64,000 nt of DNA from Clostridium manihotivorum (lineage in GTDB: Bacteria; Bacillota; Clostridia; Clostridiales; Clostridiaceae), in NCBI RefSeq assembly GCF_004015185.1, contig NZ_CP025746.1:3923776-3987775 (forward strand), written 5' to 3'. The notes under the pieces were generated by a model. That model did not search any database. It was given only the letters and a program-made list of their open reading frames with translations, and was not told the origin of the DNA. Made by a program: the position numbers and the translations under genes. Of the stretch, positions 47,082 to 56,510 are shown piece by piece. The first letter of the stretch is position 1. Each line of letters begins with the position of its first letter.

Positions 47082-48388
47082 TATAGTGGCTCGATTGTCA
47101 AGACAAAAATATTTAAGTTTACAATGAACCATATTTTACCATTATGTAGTTGCACTATGCAGTAATACCAAGTAGCACAGGATAGTAGTTTTCTGCCGGA
47201 GTTTGATAGCCAAGTGCAGAGTGGAGCTTTTCAAAATTGTAGCTGTGGATAAAATCACCAATCTGCTTACGGGCATCTCTTATGTTAACATAGTCCTTCA
47301 GGTAGACTTCGTCATATTTGAGCGTGCGGAACCAGCGTTCAATCATGATATTGTCTGCCCATCTGCTCTTACCATCCATGCTAATTTTGACTCTATGGTT
47401 TTCCACAAAGCTAATATACTCATGACCTGTGAATTGGTCGCCTTGATCAGAGTTCAATGTTTCAGGTTTAGCAACAGAAAAGGCTTTTTTCAAGAGCGCT
47501 TTTAACCATATTTGTGGATAACGTATCGTCCAGCTCCCAGCCTACGATGAGACGACTGTGCCAGTCGATAATGGCTGTCAGATAGACAAAACCATGTTTG
47601 AGGCGGATGTAGGTTATATCGATAGACCATGCTTGATTCGGCCTTACAATATCCACATTCCTAAGAAGATAAGGGTATATCTTGTGTCCTTTAGCAGGCT
47701 TGGACAGGTTGGGTTTAGGGTAGATCGCATGTATGTCCATATCCTGCATGTACCTGCGAGTCTTCAATCTACCTATATCGAATCCTTGGCGCTGCAGCTG
47801 CTTTGAAATCTGCCTGGAGCCCCAGGATGGGTTGTCAGTGTGCATTCTATCTATGGAGTCTTTTATAGCTAATTCTGTTTCAGACGGACTTTTACTCTTG
47901 TAGTATGCACTGGTACGGTTTACGTCCAGTAATTCAGCTACTGTGGATAAAGGAGTTCCTTGCTATCTTTTGGGCGCGGAGTAAATTTACTCTCCCAATC
48001 AGGTCCAAAGAGTTCTTCAGATTTTTTTGAGCCAATCAACCTGCGTAGTTAACTGACCAACTTTCTTATATAGATCATCCTTCTCCGCTTCGCTTGATTT
48101 AAGGCTTTCTTTAAGCTTTTCATCCTTTTTATTATCAAAGGCATTGGCGGCGTTTTCGAGGAATTCGCTCTTCCAGTTACGCAACTGGTTTGGAGCAATC
48201 TCGTGTTCACTTGCCAGCTGGCTCAACTCCTTTTCGCCTTTTAGTAGCTCTATTATTACTTTAGCTTTGAATTCTGGTGTGAATGTTCTTTTTCTCATAA
48301 TGAAAACCTGCTTTCTTTTGATACTTTTATTATATCAGGTTCATTATATTTAACTCATATTTTTGTTGAGTTTTCTTAGACCATTATA
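47082..48388 (-). mobile_element. IS3-family (IS150-type) insertion sequence, copy 2, 1307 bp
   Basis: Same ends as copy 1, flanked by a 3-bp direct repeat ATA (47079-47081, 48389-48391). It differs from copy 1 by four homopolymer length changes (T9 to T7, T5 to T4, GGG to GG, T5 to T6) and a few substitutions. OrfA stops early at 48017 and OrfB is split at about 47487, so this copy encodes no intact transposase as written. Confidence 0.93.
47155..48298 (-). pseudogene. Frameshifted IS3 transposase genes of copy 2
   Basis: OrfA (48017-48298) ends after 93 residues at WLKKI because of a 2-base loss in the A9 run. OrfB survives in two frames: 47468-47845 (from MHTDNPSWGSRQ) and 47155-47493, where SDQGSQ has become SDQGDQ next to the second catalytic Asp. 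Confidence 0.9.
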
Positions 48389-48525
48389 ATATCTAACAGT
48401 ACTCTTAACAGCTTTATTAACTGATACTAGTAAGATAATAACAAAATTTAACCATTATATTGCTATAGTATGTTATTATAATAAAAAACAATGCCTGAAA
48501 AGGTAGATATTTAGGATGTGATATT

Positions 48526-49272
48526 TTGATTATTAATTCTGATAATGATTTAACTTCCTTAAGGAAAATCGGAAAGATAGTTGCAGAAGCAAGAGAGGAA
48601 ATGCTTAAAGCAGTTAGACCAGGTATAACCACAAAGGAACTTGATATGATTGGTGAAAAAATCCTCTCTTCTTATGGTGCAGAATCAGCACCAAAACATG
48701 AATATGACTTTCCAGGAACAACCTGCATAAGTATTAACGATGAGGCTGCTCATGGTATTCCTAGTACGCGAATTATACGAGAAGGTGATTCTGTAAATAT
48801 AGATATTTCTGCAGTTTTAGATGGGTATTTTTCAGATACAGGAGCAACTGTTGTTGTAGAACCAGCTTCCGAAGTAAAAAAACAACTTTGTGATTGCTCA
48901 AAGCTTGCATTGAGTAAAGCAATAATGAAAGCCAAAGCTGGTAGTAAAATAAATCAAATTGGCAGAGCAATATTTAATGAAGCACATAGTAATGGCTTTA
49001 CAGTTATAAGAGATCTTACTGGACATGGCATTGGTAAAAAGCTTCATGATGCACCAGAAAATGTTTTGAATTATTTTGATGTTAATGACAATACAATACT
49101 AAAGAACGGTTTAGTTCTTGCAGTTGAAACCTTTATTTCCACTAAGGCTGAGCATGTTATACAAGATCCTAATGGTTGGACCTACAAAACTCCTGATAAT
49201 AGTTTTGTAGCACAATTTGAACATACCATAGTGATCACAAAAGGTGAGCCTATTATTTTAACTGCTATATAA
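48526..49272 (+). CDS. map: Methionine aminopeptidase, type I
   Basis: Removes the initiator Met from nascent proteins. 248 residues of the pita-bread fold with metal ligands in NIDISAVLDGYFSDTGAT (two Asp), the LTGHGIGKKLHD His, the LVLAVETFI Glu and the AQFEHTIVIT Glu. The start is TTG after AGGATGTGATATT. It lacks the SEC-C extension and is not in the ribosomal-protein operon, so it is probably a second MetAP. Confidence 0.95.
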   Translation: MIINSDNDLTSLRKIGKIVAEAREEMLKAVRPGITTKELDMIGEKILSSYGAESAPKHEYDFPGTTCISINDEAAHGIPSTRIIREGDSVNIDISAVLDGYFSDTGATVVVEPASEVKKQLCDCSKLALSKAIMKAKAGSKINQIGRAIFNEAHSNGFTVIRDLTGHGIGKKLHDAPENVLNYFDVNDNTILKNGLVLAVETFISTKAEHVIQDPNGWTYKTPDNSFVAQFEHTIVITKGEPIILTAI

Positions 49273-49488
49273 TAACTAACATGACTCTTAGTAATGGCAT
49301 TTTAATCTTATATAGTATAACAACAGTAATCTAAAAGCCTGAATAATTAAATCAAAAATTTATAAAAATAAAGGAATAATATATTTTATTTCTTTATTTT
49401 TATTTATATATTAGTAAAAATATATTGCTAAATTTTAGTATGTTATATCTATTCGCTTAACATTTAGACTTTTTAGGGAGTGATTTTA

Positions 49489-49998
49489 TTGCTTACATAT
49501 AGATTTGCAGATGATTTCGATGTTAAACTTCTTGCGTCTTTGAGACTTGATTTTTTAGAATTGGTACCTACTGATGACGAATATTATGAAATCAGAGAGA
49601 ACCTGAAAGATTATTATAAAGCTAAATTATCTACTGGTCAGTGTGCAGTTATGCTAGCTGAAGATGATGCTGCAATCATCGGAAATGGAATTCTATCTTT
49701 CTATGATACTGTTCCCTCCATTGATAATAGAACCGGAAAGTGTGGTTACATAGAGAGCATCTATGTTCATCCAGATTATAGAAGGCAGAAAATCGGAACT
49801 TTGATACTGACTAAATTGGTAGAGTTTGCTAGAGAAAAGGAATGTCTAGCTATAATACTAAATGCAACTGATGATAGTAAAGATCTTTATTCACGCCATG
49901 GTTTCAAGTCAAAAGATAACTATATGATTTACGAAATTCCAAATAAAATGCTAACTAAAAACGTCGATCCTGTTCACCCTAATTATGTAGATATTTAA
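49489..49998 (+). CDS. GNAT-family N-acetyltransferase
   Basis: 169 residues from a TTG at 49489, eight bases after GGGAG (a GTG at 49480 overlaps that site). The acetyl-CoA loop is YVHPDYRRQKIGTLILTKLVE and the late motif NATDDSKDLYSRHGF. Substrate unknown; single gene with a hairpin terminator at 50052-50092. Confidence 0.87.
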   Translation: MLTYRFADDFDVKLLASLRLDFLELVPTDDEYYEIRENLKDYYKAKLSTGQCAVMLAEDDAAIIGNGILSFYDTVPSIDNRTGKCGYIESIYVHPDYRRQKIGTLILTKLVEFAREKECLAIILNATDDSKDLYSRHGFKSKDNYMIYEIPNKMLTKNVDPVHPNYVDI

Positions 49999-50051
49999 CT
50001 TAAAAATTTCACTACTGAATAAAAAAATTTGCAGAGGAATAATAACAACTA

Positions 50052-50092
50052 ATTAAGGCTGTCACTAATATAATATTAGTAACAACCTTAAT
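50052..50092. terminator. Bidirectional terminator
   Basis: ATTAAGGCTGTCACTAATA pairs with TATTAGTAACAACCTTAAT with two mismatches, between convergent GNAT and nitroreductase genes. Confidence 0.75.
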
Positions 50093-50108
50093 GTCTATAA
50101 ATTATTTA

Positions 50109-50927
50109 TTATTTCCAAGAAACCACTGCATCTTTTCTTGGTACTGTTCTTTGATATTTAACTGCTGGATATCCAATAACCATACAATTCACTATTTTTT
50201 GACCTTCATTTAGTCCTAAAAATTCTCTAATTGCTTTGTTTGTCTCAGCTGCTTTTATAAAGAACCCACTGAAGAAAGTTCCAAGACCTAAAGCATCAGT
50301 CATTAATTCCATATTAGAAGCTGCTAAAGATGCATTAACTTCTGAATCTGATACAACAAGTACTACTGCTGGAGCATTGAAAAATAGCTTGTCCTGTAAC
50401 GAATCCGCTTTAAAAGCCTCATACATATTAATCCACATTTCTGCATATCTCTTATAAGGCATAGTCTGTGGAGTTAGATTTGCAAGCATATATTCTCCTG
50501 CATTTTTCAATCCTTCGAAGGCAAGTTCCTTTAACTCTTTTATACCGTCTTTAACTACAATATAAGAAACATTTTGAGCATTTGTTCCAGTTTGAGTAAA
50601 TCTTCCAGCTTCGATTATCTTATTAAGCTTTTCAACTTCTACATCTTTCTTTTGAAATTGTCTTACTGTTCTTCTAAATTTAATGAAGTTTAATAATCTT
50701 TCTGGCTCTATTTCAAACTCTTCTTTATTATAAGCTTTTACATCTTCCATATTGTAATCATCTGTTGATACAGCTTCCTTTGGACAAACTGCTATACAAT
50801 GTCCACATTTGAAGCAAGCTTCATTTTTTATTTTAGCTTTTCCATCAACTAACTCTATGTCCCTTACAAAACAATCCTTTACGCATAAGCCACAACCTAT
50901 ACACTTTTCTGCATTAACATTCATCAT
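50109..50927 (-). CDS. Nitroreductase with N-terminal 2x[4Fe-4S] ferredoxin domain
   Basis: 272 residues from the ATG at 50927 (MMNVNAEKCIGCG); an upstream ATG at 50957 adds ten residues across the AGGAG ribosome site. Two ferredoxin motifs CIGCGLCVKDC and CFKCGHCIAVCPKEA occupy residues ~9-50. The FMN nitroreductase fold follows (RRTVRQFQKKDVEVE, AGRFTQTGTNAQNVSY, YPAVKYQRTVPRKD). It probably passes ferredoxin electrons to a nitro or quinone substrate. Confidence 0.92.
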   Translation of the reverse strand: MMNVNAEKCIGCGLCVKDCFVRDIELVDGKAKIKNEACFKCGHCIAVCPKEAVSTDDYNMEDVKAYNKEEFEIEPERLLNFIKFRRTVRQFQKKDVEVEKLNKIIEAGRFTQTGTNAQNVSYIVVKDGIKELKELAFEGLKNAGEYMLANLTPQTMPYKRYAEMWINMYEAFKADSLQDKLFFNAPAVVLVVSDSEVNASLAASNMELMTDALGLGTFFSGFFIKAAETNKAIREFLGLNEGQKIVNCMVIGYPAVKYQRTVPRKDAVVSWK

Positions 50928-51156
50928 ATGGTTACACTCTCCTACTTTCTCTATCAAAGTCTCTTAGGCATTTAAGACTTTTTAAATAATATTTTTGACT
51001 AAAAAGATTATAACACTTGGTTATTATATTAGTCTAACTTATTTATTTATACTAATAGCTGTTTTTTATGCATATAGCTTTATATTTTGGTTACTTCCTC
51101 ATGTTTTGGCATATTTATTATCCAATTATATTGTGTAAAATATATCAAAAAAATAA

Positions 51157-51182
51157 AGGGAACCTTTTAATATAAGTTCCCT
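51157..51182 (-). terminator. Terminator of ohyA
   Basis: AGGGAACTT...AAGGTTCCCT hairpin followed on the minus strand by TTATTTTTTT. Confidence 0.8.
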
Positions 51183-51204
51183 AAAATCTCTGTTGAAATA
51201 AGGT

Positions 51205-52890
51205 TTATTTTATTATTCCTGTGTTAAACAGAAGCTTTCCAACCAATTTGTCTATGGATATTTCTCTATTTCCTAACATTGTCTTAACTGCATTTAATAG
51301 CACACGAACATCATATTGTCCTTCATAAACCGGTGGAACTATTTTATCCAATTTTAATAATCCATACACAGCCATTATGGCTGATCTTACAGAGTATTCT
51401 ACTGTAAATACACAATCATTTGGGATCTCTGAAAATTGTCCTAAGAAAGCTAAGTTAGTAGAACCGTTAGGAATAACTGCTGGGCGATCACCTTTTCTAC
51501 GAGGCATAAATTGGCTAGTTATATAAGGCATAATACATGGAATAACCTTGCAGGAAGGAAGTATTTCATCGATCTTATCTTCTAATCCCATATGATACAA
51601 AAGTTCTGAGAGTAATTCTGCTCCTGTACAGTCACTCATCTTCTTATTAACAAAGTTCCCGACCTTATCTATGAATAGACCATAAGCCCAAAGGACTTGA
51701 ACATTATCAGGTTGATTAATAAAATGTGGTTGCTTTGGAGTAACCCATGAAATAAGCCAGTTTGAATCCTTTATGGTTACAACACCTCCCATTCCAGGCT
51801 CGTCCCCAGTTAGATTTAATAGATGATCAAAAACAGTAGTATCATCTGTTATTGTTACAGTAAAAGAAAGCCATTTTGATTTGTCAATATCACCGCAAAA
51901 TACTTCAGGATGTCCAAACTCAGGATCTTGTTTAGCGATGTTTTCCCATAAGGTCCAGCAGCCTCTTTCTTTTTGATTCCTATTAAGTATAGCTGGTGTA
52001 TCAGTATTACCCAGAGTAGAATTCTCAGTCATTGATCCATTAGTTACAAATACTAAATCTTCAGAAGTAGTATCTATAATTTCTTCAACTCCATTTCTAT
52101 TAATATAAATTCGTTCAACGGTCTTTTCATTGTCTTCATTTCTTATATCTAGATTAGTAACCTGTACTCCTAGTTCCATAATCACACCTGTATTTTTTAA
52201 CCAAGTAATTAAAGGCAGTATTAAAGAATCATACTGATTATATTCTGTATGAAGGATACCATCTAGCTGATTCATGCCTCCAATTAAATGCATGAAACGA
52301 ACCATATATCTTTTAACTTCTAATACACTATGCCAGTTTTCAAAGGCAAACATAGAGCGCCAAAAATACCAGAAGTTTGTCTCAAAAAAGTGAGGCTTGA
52401 ACCATTGTTCACAGGTAGCATTTCCTATTTCATCATCATGAGCTAATACTAATTTATTTAAGGAGATAATATCTTCAAATTCTAAGCCTAAAGTAGAAAA
52501 ATTCGCCTTCTGACCTTTGTTTTCTACTAATCTACAGTGTGATTTTATTGGCTCTGCAATATTTAGTTCTCTAAATTCATCAAGAACAGTTCTTTCAGGG
52601 TTTGTTAATGAAGGTATAAAACTATATAATTCGTACAAACACTCCATTCTAGATTCTAATTCTCTTCCACCACGAGCACTATAGCCGTCTTCTGCATTCC
52701 CAGCTCCATCCATACTTCCACCAAAAACCTGGGACTCTTCTAAAATATGAATATTTTCTGGTGGCATATGTCCATCCCTAATTAGAAACGCAGCTGCAGC
52801 AAGAGAGGCTATTCCTCCACCTACTAAATAAGCCTTCTTCCTTTCAATACCTTTTTGAGCCACTGTATTAATTCTCTCATAATTTTTCAT
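51205..52890 (-). CDS. ohyA: Oleate hydratase (myosin-cross-reactive antigen family)
   Basis: Adds water to the cis-9 double bond of unsaturated fatty acids, an FAD-containing detoxification enzyme. 561 residues. The FAD motif is AYLVGGGIASLAAAAFLIRDG, followed by SMDGAGNAEDGYSARGGREL and ESRMECLYELYSFIPSL, the family's active-site segment. Late motifs include FLGQFSEIPNDCVFTVEYSVR and QYDVRVLLNAVKTM. A TetR regulator is encoded 156 bases upstream on the same strand with a dyad between them. Confidence 0.97.
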   Translation of the reverse strand: MKNYERINTVAQKGIERKKAYLVGGGIASLAAAAFLIRDGHMPPENIHILEESQVFGGSMDGAGNAEDGYSARGGRELESRMECLYELYSFIPSLTNPERTVLDEFRELNIAEPIKSHCRLVENKGQKANFSTLGLEFEDIISLNKLVLAHDDEIGNATCEQWFKPHFFETNFWYFWRSMFAFENWHSVLEVKRYMVRFMHLIGGMNQLDGILHTEYNQYDSLILPLITWLKNTGVIMELGVQVTNLDIRNEDNEKTVERIYINRNGVEEIIDTTSEDLVFVTNGSMTENSTLGNTDTPAILNRNQKERGCWTLWENIAKQDPEFGHPEVFCGDIDKSKWLSFTVTITDDTTVFDHLLNLTGDEPGMGGVVTIKDSNWLISWVTPKQPHFINQPDNVQVLWAYGLFIDKVGNFVNKKMSDCTGAELLSELLYHMGLEDKIDEILPSCKVIPCIMPYITSQFMPRRKGDRPAVIPNGSTNLAFLGQFSEIPNDCVFTVEYSVRSAIMAVYGLLKLDKIVPPVYEGQYDVRVLLNAVKTMLGNREISIDKLVGKLLFNTGIIK

Positions 52891-52953
52891 AAGCCTTCAC
52901 CCTTTCATATAAAACAAATTTAATACCAACTACAATATAGTTTTTTGTATCAA

Positions 52954-52988
52954 ATTTTACAATTTACAGAAAAGTCCATTTGTAAAAT
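52954..52988 (-). promoter_or_regulatory. Dyad ahead of ohyA, possible TetR operator
   Basis: ATTTTACAA (52954-52962) and TTGTAAAAT (52980-52988) form an inverted repeat with a 17-base spacer in the gap between tetR and ohyA. Position and TetR context support an operator; half-site spacing is wider than typical. Confidence 0.4.
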
Positions 52989-53046
52989 ATCTTTACATAT
53001 TAATCCTATTGTAATTTTAAACGTCAAAAAAACACAGATTTCTCAA

Positions 53047-53616
53047 TTATCTGTGTTTTTCTTCATATCTTAACATTGCCTGCCTTATGGTTCCATCTAC
53101 CAAAAATCCTACATCTTCAATTATTGTTTCCGGCTTTTCCTTCATGTCCTCTTCCATCCACTTTCCAACCAAGGCTATAAAAGCTGGAGTGTAGAAGTCA
53201 ATTATAAACTTCTTATAGCTTTCTGGAACTTTTATTCCTTCAGAGATTTCATCTATAATCTGCTTTAATGAATTAGATGTATTGGAAAATAGAAATCTTT
53301 CAAGATGATCTCTTCCTATCGAATGAAGTGTATTAATACAAAAGGCCTTATTTTGCTCTATATATTTAAAGGCCTCAAGATAACCTTCCTTCCAAGTAGA
53401 ATAGGATTTATTTTGCTCCAAATAGTATACAGCTTCATTATTATAAATCCACCCTAGCAACTGATAAACATCCTGAAAGTGATAATAGAAAGCTTGTCTT
53501 GTAACTCCACAGCCATCTACAATATTTTGTATTGATATTTTATTAAAGGGTGTCTTTTCCATTAGCTTTTTTAATGAATCCGCCATTAATTGCTTAGTCA
53601 TATATGAATTTGCCAT
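53047..53616 (-). CDS. TetR-family transcriptional regulator
   Basis: 189 residues. The HTH is NKISIQNIVDGCGVTRQAFY with the usual YYHF continuation near residue 43. The C-terminal ligand domain is of the TetR_C_8 kind (LGWIYNNEAVYYLEQN, WMEEDMKEKPE). Likely to control ohyA in response to fatty acids, by analogy with TetR-type lipid regulators (inference). Confidence 0.9.
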   Translation of the reverse strand: MANSYMTKQLMADSLKKLMEKTPFNKISIQNIVDGCGVTRQAFYYHFQDVYQLLGWIYNNEAVYYLEQNKSYSTWKEGYLEAFKYIEQNKAFCINTLHSIGRDHLERFLFSNTSNSLKQIIDEISEGIKVPESYKKFIIDFYTPAFIALVGKWMEEDMKEKPETIIEDVGFLVDGTIRQAMLRYEEKHR

Positions 53617-53639
53617 TAAACTCCGTTACATAAAATCTA

Positions 53640-53790
53640 CTAAAATCTAATATTTAGAGATTTATTCCTTATTCAACGCAACCTGTTTTGTCATAAGACT
53701 ACTCCAGTTTGATATGTTGCTCCAAAGGCTTAAAATCCTGCGTAACGCACAGTACATATCAGCACTATCTTGTTAGTGATATTATGCTGA
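53640..53790 (-). ncRNA. Possible right-end (omega) RNA region of the TnpB element
   Basis: Minus strand downstream of the TnpB stop holds small hairpins CACTA-ACAAGA-TAGTG and TGCG-TTA-CGCA. TnpB loci encode a guide-carrying RNA at this place. The boundary and guide cannot be set from one copy. Confidence 0.35.
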
Positions 53791-54928
53791 TTTTTTATAC
53801 CTTGAAAGATTTATTGACGCATTTTTGTCCCTATCCATCTGAGCATTACATGATGGACAAACAAAAACTCTGTCTTTAAGTTTTAAATCTTTCTTTATTG
53901 CTCCACAACAAGAACAAGTTTTGCTTGAAGGATAAAACCTATCTGCTTTTACAAATTCAATGCCATTAAATTTACTCTTATATTCTAAGATACTAATAAA
54001 CTTATGGAAACATTGTTCTTGTATAGCCTTTGCTAAGTGTCTATTTTTAAGAATCCCCTTTACATTTAAATCCTCAACAACTATTCTGCTTGGCTTGGTT
54101 TTCACTATTTCAGTTGTTGTTTGATGAATATGATTTAAACGTATATTTGAAAGCCTTCTTTGAATAAGTTTTAATTCTCTTTCGAGTTTTTTAATATTAT
54201 TAGTTTTAGTAAATTTATAACGGTTTTCACCTTCCTTTCCTATTCGAATTTTTCCATCTTCATATTTTCTTGAAACTTGTTTATGCTTTCTTTTTAACTT
54301 CTTTTTTAGTCTTTTCACTTCTTTAGCTTTGTTAATATTTTTAAATGGCTTATCTATATTTGAAACTATTGCTAAATCTTTTAATCCTAAATCCACACCT
54401 ATTGATATATCTGTATTTTCTGATATAGTTTCTTTTTTTTCTATGCCTATAGATATATACCAAAACTTATCGTCAAAACTTATTCTTGGATTAATATATT
54501 TAATATCTGTAGGTATTTGCTCTACTGTTTTAAGCCAACCTACTTTTTCAATTAATACTAAATTTTCTTTAACCTTTAGTTTATCTGTATCATTATAGAA
54601 TGAAGGTTTGCTTTTTCTTCTGCTCTTAAATCTTGGTTTATCCGCTAACCCTTTAAAGAAATTTTTATAAGCATTACAACCATCTTTTTACAGCCTGTTT
54701 TGCTACATTATTAGATACTTCATTAAGCCAGTTAAGTTCTGATTTCTTTAAAATAGTTAATTCTTTTCTTAAATCTCCATCTTTTATAAACTTGCCACCA
54801 TTTTTGTGATTTTCTTCTTGTCTTGCAAGTGTCCAATTATAAATATATCTTGAAGTACCAACAGACTGCCATAATTTTTGTTCTTGCTCTATATTCGGAA
54901 TAATTCTAACTTTCTTCGCCAGTATCAT
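53782..54928 (-). pseudogene. tnpB: TnpB RNA-guided nuclease gene, one-base frameshift
   Basis: The N-terminus (54674-54928) reads KKVRIIPNIEQEQKLWQSVGTSRYIYNWTL-like sequence. The rest continues in the next frame after an A5 run (plus T run 54686-54690); deleting one A restores about 381 residues. RuvC residues are in VDLGLKDLA (Asp), VVEDLNVKGI (Glu) and MDRDKNASINL (Asp). The zinc finger is CSCCG ... CPSCN. The catalytic set is complete apart from the frameshift. Confidence 0.88.
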
Positions 54929-55368
54929 TCTCTAACAGCTCCTTAATCATTTTCTTTGCTTTATTGGCTCTTTTGCCTTGCAAACTACAACTAAAAACTG
55001 TAACAATTTGAATTAAATCCTCAACTAATTCCTGTTCTTCTGTTTTTTCAGTGTTATCTATGATTTCGATATCAGTCCCATACTTATTACATAGATTTTC
55101 TATTATTTCAAACCCAAATCTCAGCAACTTGTCTTGCTAAATCATCTTTTTGTTTATTACTTGATACTCTACAATATCCAATTACTTTTTTAGCTTTCTT
55201 AACAAATGGCACTTGCAAAACTTGATTAATTTGTTGTTCAGAATAATAACGGTGTCTACCTTCTGTTATATGATGTGGTTTTAACTTTCCTTCATTATCC
55301 CACAATCTTAAAGTTTGAATACTTTTTCCCACTAATTTTGAGAATTGACCGATTGTATAATACTTCAT
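54906..55368 (-). pseudogene. tnpA: IS607 TnpA serine recombinase with internal deletion
   Basis: The 5' part (55108-55368) has the MerR-type HTH MKYYTIGQFSKLVGKSIQTL and the catalytic start VIGYCRVSSNKQKDDLARQV. The 3' part (54906-55127) has LRFGFEIIENLCNKYGTDI, EEQELVEDLIQI and the basic tail. About 60 codons of the recombinase core between these are missing and the junction shifts the frame. Transposition by this copy is not expected. Confidence 0.85.
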
Positions 55369-55385
55369 GCTATCACCTCTTTACA

Positions 55386-55647
55386 CATATTATGACAACA
55401 TAAAACTAACAATATTCCAATATATTTTAGTGGGTTTTAGTAGGTGTTTTAAAACTGTTGTATGCCTCCTATATAATCTTTTCTATAGTTTTGAAACTTA
55501 CTTTCTATATGATCTAAATAAATTCTTAAATTAAGTATTTGTTAGACTTTTTCCAGTGGCAAATTATGTTCTATCTTATCATATAGATATACCAGCTCAA
55601 AGTAAAATATATAAATCAAAAATATACCTTAGACTCAAAATGTAAAA
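55386..55647. other. Intergenic region between the IS607 element and the lar operon
   Basis: No open frame, repeat or RNA recognised before the lar terminator at 55648. Confidence 0.3.
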
Positions 55648-55697
55648 TGCCTATGATACAATCACTTAATACTTATATAGTAATTGTATCATAGGCA
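55648..55697 (-). terminator. Terminator of the lar operon
   Basis: Perfect 15-bp stem TGCCTATGATACAAT / ATTGTATCATAGGCA with a 20-base loop. Confidence 0.75.
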
Positions 55698-55755
55698 ATA
55701 ATATTTTTCTTTAATTTTATAACATTAACTTATATAGGATATCTTTATTACAAAC

Positions 55756-56502
55756 TTATAACTGGTTAATCATGCTTGCATTATAAGCAGCACCAAAGCC
55801 ATTATCTATATTAACAACGCTTATACCATTTGCACAGCTATTAAGCATTGATAGGAGCGCCGCAAAACCTCCAAAGTTTGCTCCATAACCAATACTAGTA
55901 GGAACAGCAATAACTGGTTTGTCTACTAGTCCTCCAATTACACTTGCAAGAGCCCCTTCCATACCAGCGATAACAATCACTACTTTAGCTCCTCTTATGA
56001 CCTCAAGTCTAGCAAACAACCTGTGTATTCCTGCAACCCCTACATCTACAATCTTCTCTACTCTGTTTCCAAGAATCATCGCAGTCTCCGCTGCTTCTTC
56101 CACTACAGGTAAGTCAGAGGTTCCAGCAGAAACTATAGCTATGTAGCTTTCAGTTGGTTCCAAAGCATTCTTCCTTATAGTTATAGTCCTTCCAAGCTTG
56201 TTGTAGTTAGCATCATCACATATTTCTTTAACAGCCTTAAACATTTCTTCGCTGGCTCTAGTAGCTAGTATATTACTATCCTTTGTAAGCATAAACTCAA
56301 CTATATTTTTTACCTGTTCTACGGTCTTGCCTTCACAGTATATTACTTCTGGATAACCTGTTCTTATTTGCCTATGGTTATCAATTACAGCAAAACCTAG
56401 ATCCTTAAAAGGTAGATCTTCTATTTCTTTAGCTGCAGTATCTATTTCTATTTCATTATTTTTAACTGCTTCAAGTAGCTTTATTATATCAATCTTGTCC
56501 AT
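55756..56502 (-). CDS. larB: LarB, pyridinium-3,5-biscarboxylate mononucleotide synthase
   Basis: Carboxylates and hydrolyses nicotinic acid adenine dinucleotide to the biscarboxylated mononucleotide, first step of nickel-pincer (NPN) cofactor synthesis. 248 residues; the C-terminal PurE-like domain has IVSAGTSDLPVVEEAAETA, VIAGMEGALASVIGG and PTSIGYGANFGGFAALLSML. It follows larE by 8 bases. Confidence 0.95.
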   Translation of the reverse strand: MDKIDIIKLLEAVKNNEIEIDTAAKEIEDLPFKDLGFAVIDNHRQIRTGYPEVIYCEGKTVEQVKNIVEFMLTKDSNILATRASEEMFKAVKEICDDANYNKLGRTITIRKNALEPTESYIAIVSAGTSDLPVVEEAAETAMILGNRVEKIVDVGVAGIHRLFARLEVIRGAKVVIVIAGMEGALASVIGGLVDKPVIAVPTSIGYGANFGGFAALLSMLNSCANGISVVNIDNGFGAAYNASMINQL

Positions 56503-56510
56503 AATTACCT

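Larger units (their letters stand above)
53650..55385 (-). mobile_element. IS607-family element (serine recombinase + TnpB), decayed
   Basis: A MerR-HTH/serine-recombinase TnpA followed by an overlapping TnpB is the IS607 arrangement. IS607 elements lack terminal repeats, so the ends are approximate. Both genes are damaged. Confidence 0.8.

Noticed and set aside
44391..48298. Tandem similar sequence read as a segmental gene duplication
   Set aside because: Each copy has its own ends and its own 3-bp target duplication, so these are separate IS insertions.
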